Shown piece by piece: positions 60,109 to 64,000 of a DNA stretch of 64,000 nucleotides. This DNA comes from Austropuccinia psidii. Its lineage: Eukaryota; Basidiomycota; Pucciniomycetes; Pucciniales; Sphaerophragmiaceae. Positions within the stretch are counted from its first letter, which is position 1. Every line of letters begins with the position of its first letter. The notes beneath the pieces are model-generated. The model did not search any database. It was not told where the DNA came from and saw only the letters and a program-made list of their open reading frames with translations. The DNA lies in the NCBI GenBank assembly GCA_023105745.1, contig JALGQZ010000004.1:65650612-65714611 (forward strand). Reading direction: 5' to 3'. A program made the translations under genes and the position numbers.

Positions 60109-60340
60109 GATCTCCCCCAAGATTAATAGCTTCCCTATATTATGAATAATAATTATTCAATTTGTTAGTAAATAAAATTTAAAAAATGAATTTAAGAGAT
60201 CTAAAGAAAGATCTCCCCTGAGATTAATAGCGTACCTATATTATGAATAAGAATTATTCAATTTGTTAGTAAATAAAATTTAAAAGATGAATTTACGAGA
60301 TCGAAAGAAAGATCTCCACTGGAGAAAAGATCTTTCTTTC
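60109..60340. repeat. 101-bp tandem repeat ending in a hairpin
   Basis: GATCTCCCC(C/T) begins units at 60109 and 60210, and a partial unit at 60311, with a period of exactly 101 bp. The units agree over TATTATGAATAA.AATTATTC and TTTGTTAGTAAATAAAATTT. At the end, GAAAGAAAGATCT (60303-60315) and AGATCTTTCTTTC (60328-60340) form a perfect 13-bp stem with a 12-nt loop. Confidence 0.88.
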
Positions 60341-60491
60341 AATTTCTTGCTATTTAAGTAATGATTGTTTTATTATGCATATTCAATATCTTCATATCAC
60401 CATAATAGGTTTTCTTCTTTGTCACGTGTGATTTGTAATAAATTACCACAATACTGACATCATGATCTAACTTCTGACGTCATAATCATGA

Positions 60492-61522
60492 TGTAAGTGT
60501 TGTCCCCGCAGCTGAATAGGTTTACTCAAGGGATAATCTGTTAACCTAACACATGTAAATACACAATATAAAACACAGAAGATATGCGAGCAATAACAAG
60601 CATAAGGCATATTCCCTCACAAGTTATGAGCTACCTCAGTTAGACAATTTAATGTAAACTTGTGTCATACTTTTTATTGGAAGGCTCCGGCCACACGCAG
60701 TGAGAACTGATGTTGCTAATCCACCTCTTTGGATGCTTTGACGTGTGGAGATACCAATCATAGCGGCACAACCAGCGTGGTGTATCCTGAGCGACTTTTC
60801 TGTTACCTCTCTGAAGATAATCTGTACTTTACCCATCCTCCGCAGGGCCGTTTTTCTTTTCATTCAACCTACACATTCCAGCACTCAAACCTTCAATTCT
60901 TTTTCCCTCCCCATTATAACGTCCCCTTTTTCTCTCTTCTTTTATTCACTTCTCTTTCTATCTTTTGACCTTGGTATACAACACAAAAAAAAACAAGAAA
61001 AGAAACCATTTATAGACTTTTGGCATATCTGCCGTGCTTCCTTGCTATTTTTATGCCTAGCAGCTACTCGCGATCAAAACTCCCTTTGCTCTATATGGCT
61101 GAAAGAAAATAAAAGACGGTAAACACTAGCTATACACTAAACGCATACACCCAGATGATGTAATACTATGACATAATCAATACAGGATCGCGTCGATCCC
61201 TGTTGACCATTACTAGACTATTTAAATTTGAAATATCTTGTATCTAGAATCTCCATCGTCTGTGTTTACTGTTTCTCCTTTAGGTTCGTCGTGCCTACTT
61301 CCCTCCTCACCCTGATCCATTGGCCTAGACCTTCTGTCTTGCCAATCCAAGGTACTTTACTTGATAACTCCTTAATTACAACTAGTATCATTCAAAGCAA
61401 TTAAACCTCATCTTCCGTGTTTACTGTTTCTCCTTTAGGTTCATCGTGCCTACTTCCCTCCTCACCCTGATCCATTGGCTAAGACCTCCTGTCTTGCCAA
61501 TCCAAGTCCCGTTTTTCTTACA
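60492..61522 (+). repeat. 5' LTR of Copia element H
   Basis: Begins TGTAAG and ends CTTACA, a perfect 6-bp inverted terminal pair. TATAAAA at 60567-60573 is a good promoter. The 90-bp segments 61262-61351 and 61417-61506 are near-identical copies 155 bp apart. A CRE-like palindrome TGACGTCA (60475-60482) lies just outside the left end. The right LTR is not in the window, so the boundary rests on the termini and on gag starting 55 bp later. An alternative start is TGTTAACC at 60539. Frames such as 60745-61122 are not genes. Confidence 0.65.
61262..61506 (+). repeat. Duplicated exon-like segment in LTR H
   Basis: Each 90-bp copy contains TTTCTCCTTTAG|GTTC, an acceptor-like site. The first ends CCAATCCAAG|GTACTT, a donor-like site, while the second runs on as CCAATCCAAGTCCC into the gag leader. 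The copies differ at only a few bases (for example GTTCGTC/GTTCATC, CCTAGACCTT/CTAAGACCTC). Confidence 0.75.
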
Positions 61523-61577
61523 GATTATGAGACCAGTGAAGCTCTGAAAAGAACTCCAAGAATCTATCACTAAAAAC

Positions 61578-62270
61578 ATGGGAGAATTCTCCTTAGAACT
61601 AAATGAAAAAGACAAACCCAATGATACAAGCTATTTGAAATGGGTCCCCAGAATGGAGGGAATCCTAACACTCAAAAACTACTACGGTCTTGTCACAGAC
61701 ACAGAACTACCTGAGGAAATTTCAGAAAGCAATAAGTTGGAGCCTTGTAGAAAACAACAAGCCGCTGCCCTTCTCAAAATAAACTGCGCAATTCGAATTG
61801 GAAATAAGTTCTACGCTGAATATGAAAAAGATTCAGCCACATTCTGGAAGCTTTCCCAAGAATTTTACCAACCCAAATCAATCCAAACCCAAACCATGTA
61901 CCTTGGAAAAATATTCTCAACACAACTCCTTGACAATCAAATCAAAGACAATATGTCTTTTATCCTTGAGAACACGCTCCACCATCACACCCTTTTTTCC
62001 GGCCTTACTATCTCAAAGAAGACCTCATAGACTCCGTAATAGCTATGTGGGTCATTATCAACCTACCCAAAAGGCTTAAAACAACCATGGAAGTCTGGCT
62101 CGGTAAATGCAAAATGGAAAAGACATCTCCTTCCCTTGACGACACCTGGGAAGTGATGAGAAAATTTCTACAGCAAGATGAAAACAACCACAAACCCAAC
62201 AACCAAGCATTAATTGCCTGAAAAGCTAACTCCAACTCCTAACAACACCACCAAAAAAAAAGAAAACAAG
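61578..62270 (+). pseudogene. Gag of Copia element H
   Basis: The ATG at 61578 opens 150 codons (MGEFSLELNEKDKPNDTSYLKW...) with the usual Copia Gag pattern of short hydrophobic-aromatic helices (YLKWVPRMEGILTLKNYYGLV; FWKLSQEFYQ). Near 62000 the reading changes to another frame (DSVIAMWVIINLPKRLKTTMEVWL...SLDDTWEVMRKFL), then stops near 62220. The leader between LTR and ATG is 55 bp (61523-61577), and its first bases, ATTATGAGACCAG, hold the PBS position. Confidence 0.75.
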
Positions 62271-64000
62271 AAGAAGATTACCCCAAATGCGCCCCTGGAT
62301 GGCATAATCCTTTGGCCAGACATGACAAAAGTGAATGCAACTTCCTTAAAAGGGACAAAAACAAAAAGAGAGGCCAGAAAACAATTAAGTCCCTCATAGC
62401 ATCTACCAACAAACACGACTACAACTCAATAATACTTGATTTGGGAGCCACAACTTCAATGTTCAACAATCCCAAGTTATTCATTAAAATCTCCAAATTA
62501 ACTCAAACCATAGAGCTAGCTGACAGATCCACAATCCTAGCCTCCGGAACTGGGACAGTCCGTATCAAACTTTCCCACTGCTTCTTAGACCTATCCAACT
62601 GTCTACTAGTAGAAAATCTGTTGTATAACCTAATAAGCCTAGGAAAAATCCTCAAACCAAATTACAAGCTCACTACCAACAAAAATAAGGCTTTTCAAGT
62701 ACTTGACCAAAACAACAACCTGATCATCAAAGGAAGCTTTAAATGTGGAAATTTTGAAATCAATACAGAAAACAAACTTGCCCTCACCACAGCCTCCCAC
62801 TCAAACAAGTCTCTTACAATACATCAAGCTGCCAGCCATCCTTCCCCAGAATATTTAAGCAAGATGTTTCCAAAAGCCAACGTACAAAACTTTCTATGTA
62901 ACTCTTTCAACCTCTGCAAAATAACCAAATACCCCTGAAAGGGATCTTTCCCCTTACCCCAAAAAAGACTCAAATTCTTACACATGGATCTATTTGGACC
63001 TGTTGAAACCCCTTCCAACCTTGGCTCCAAATATTGCCTAAGGGTAATGGATGGGTTCAGCCATTTTGTCTGGACCCTATTCCTGAAATCTAAATGCAAA
63101 GTAAGCTTTCTCCTTCAAGAACTCTTTGCTCATATTGAAAATCAATCCCACGCAAAAATTACCAATGTTGTATCCAACAATGGAAGAGAATTTAAAAATG
63201 AAGAATTAAACAATCTCTTCCAAGCAAAAGGCATCACCCACCTTACCACTGCCCCATACACACCTCAGCAAAACCCTTTTGCTGAACAAGGGAACAGAAC
63301 CACTGTCACCAAAGCAAGACGCCTCCTTAAAGACTCCGGCCTCAGTGGGTCTTAGTGGGCTGAAGCTGTTAGAACCGCAACATACTTGGAAAATATCACA
63401 CCGAAAAAGTCATTAGACCACTCCACTCCCTTTAACCAATGGGTCAAAAGAACTCCAACCTATCATCACCTACAGCCTTTTGGGTGTCTCTGCTATTAAT
63501 TCAACAACCTCATCAGAGGAAAATTCTCATATTGAGGATCTGAAGGGATCTTTTTAGGGTATGAGGAGGGGCACCGGGCATATCAAATCTTGGACAGGCG
63601 GACAGGTAACGTAAAAATTACTCACCACGTTAAATTTATCCCAAACGTGTTTCTGGGAAAACTATCTAACCCAACTAATATGGAAGCTGACCTGCTTTGA
63701 CTTACCACAGATCTAAACCAGACCCTTATCACCAAGCATGAAAAAGAAAATTCCCCACAAAGAACCGACCTTGAAATAGGCTCACCAACACCCTCAGAAT
63801 CCAGTTTTGAACCAGATCCAATTGAAGATTTGACAGAAGTAATCTACCTCAAAACAAAGTCACCATCACTCCCTAGAACAGACAACCCTGAACCAGACCC
63901 CAATCGTCTCACAAAAGGTAAATCTCCCAGATATGAATGGATACCAGAGAATGAACCGCCACCAAAAGAAATTCTTGGAAAAGTGGGAGGCCACAGGAAT
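62271..64000 (+). pseudogene. Pol 5' part of Copia element H (knuckle, protease, integrase)
   Basis: In one frame: knuckle-like CAPGWHNPLARHDKSEC (about 62287-62340); protease ILDLGATTSMF (near 62437), where D-S-G-A-T is usual but Ser is Leu; a GAG-pre-integrase segment HQAASHPSPEYLSKM; and integrase with MDLFGP (62984), VSNNGREF (Asp to Asn at the second catalytic place) and PFAEQGNRTT. In-frame stops: 62936-62938, 63353-63355, 63497-63499, 63533-63535 and 63698-63700. After the last stop, the acidic linker to RT is open to the window end. Nonfunctional. Confidence 0.82.

Larger units (their letters stand above)
60492..64000 (+). mobile_element. Ty1/Copia element H, decayed, cut by the window's right edge
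   Basis: 5' LTR 60492-61522, then gag, a CX3-type knuckle, protease and integrase in the order PR-IN, which marks it as Copia type and not Gypsy. RT and RNase H should lie beyond 64000. At least four in-frame stops and one frameshift are visible. Base composition is noticeably less AT-rich than its left neighbour. Confidence 0.88.

Noticed and set aside
60636..61122. Possible host gene (75-codon minus and 125-codon plus ORFs)
   Set aside because: Both lie inside the Copia LTR downstream of its TATA box and overlap each other on opposite strands; no motif.

Overview
The window looks like repeat-rich intergenic DNA from a rust fungus (Pucciniales). From memory of published protein sets, the Gag leaders, the short 'proteins' encoded inside LTRs and a Cys-rich multi-copy protein remnant all resemble Austropuccinia psidii; that name is an inference and no search was run. 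The DNA is AT-rich. I find no confident single-copy host gene, tRNA, rRNA or CRISPR. Nearly everything is LTR retrotransposon sequence, nested several layers deep.

Layout. (1) 1-10887: Ty3/Gypsy element 'A', + strand, with its first ~133 bp off the left edge. It carries a broken gag and a long pol, and its LTRs are ~99% identical. It sits inside the left LTR of (2) element 'B' (10888-21491), which encodes a degraded Gag-protease and a second ORF of unknown function but has no RT, RNase H or integrase. (3) B in turn sits inside the 5' LTR of an old Gypsy element 'D' (21492-36379, decayed). (4) D's gag is split by Gypsy 'C' (22942-33631), which looks complete: two ~2.02 kb LTRs, PBS, PPT, a perfect 5-bp target duplication (GAAAG) and one 1932-codon gag-pol ORF with all catalytic residues. 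(5) D's RT is cut off at 36380 by an LTR of element 'F'. (6) 37465-47006: minus-strand Gypsy 'E', heavily mutated, with long LTRs of the same family as D's. (7) 47638-48731: decayed plus-strand Cys-rich protein gene. (8) ~50400-56235: second minus-strand Gypsy remnant 'G' (E family), split by a solo LTR of the C family (53859-55840) with a perfect GCTCT target duplication. (9) ~56240-60490: very AT-rich DNA with weak ORF remnants and a 101-bp tandem repeat ending in a hairpin. (10) 60492-64000: 5' LTR and the gag, protease and integrase region of a decayed Ty1/Copia element 'H', which runs off the right edge.

How the parts work together. A and C share PBS, PPT, LTR termini and gene order. In the gag leader, A and C, and in part D, keep a second reading frame open in the +1 frame over gag. 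It is flanked by matching candidate splice sites in matching phases, including a 66-nt intron of identical length in A and C. The candidate spliced leaders contain no ATG. The gag ATG lies inside the candidate intron, so splicing would move translation into the overlapping frame. This is the most interesting system here. Element B is the second point of interest: a Gag-PR element with no polymerase, plus an unknown ORF, six hairpin-bearing repeats and two near-perfect GTAC-type hairpins.
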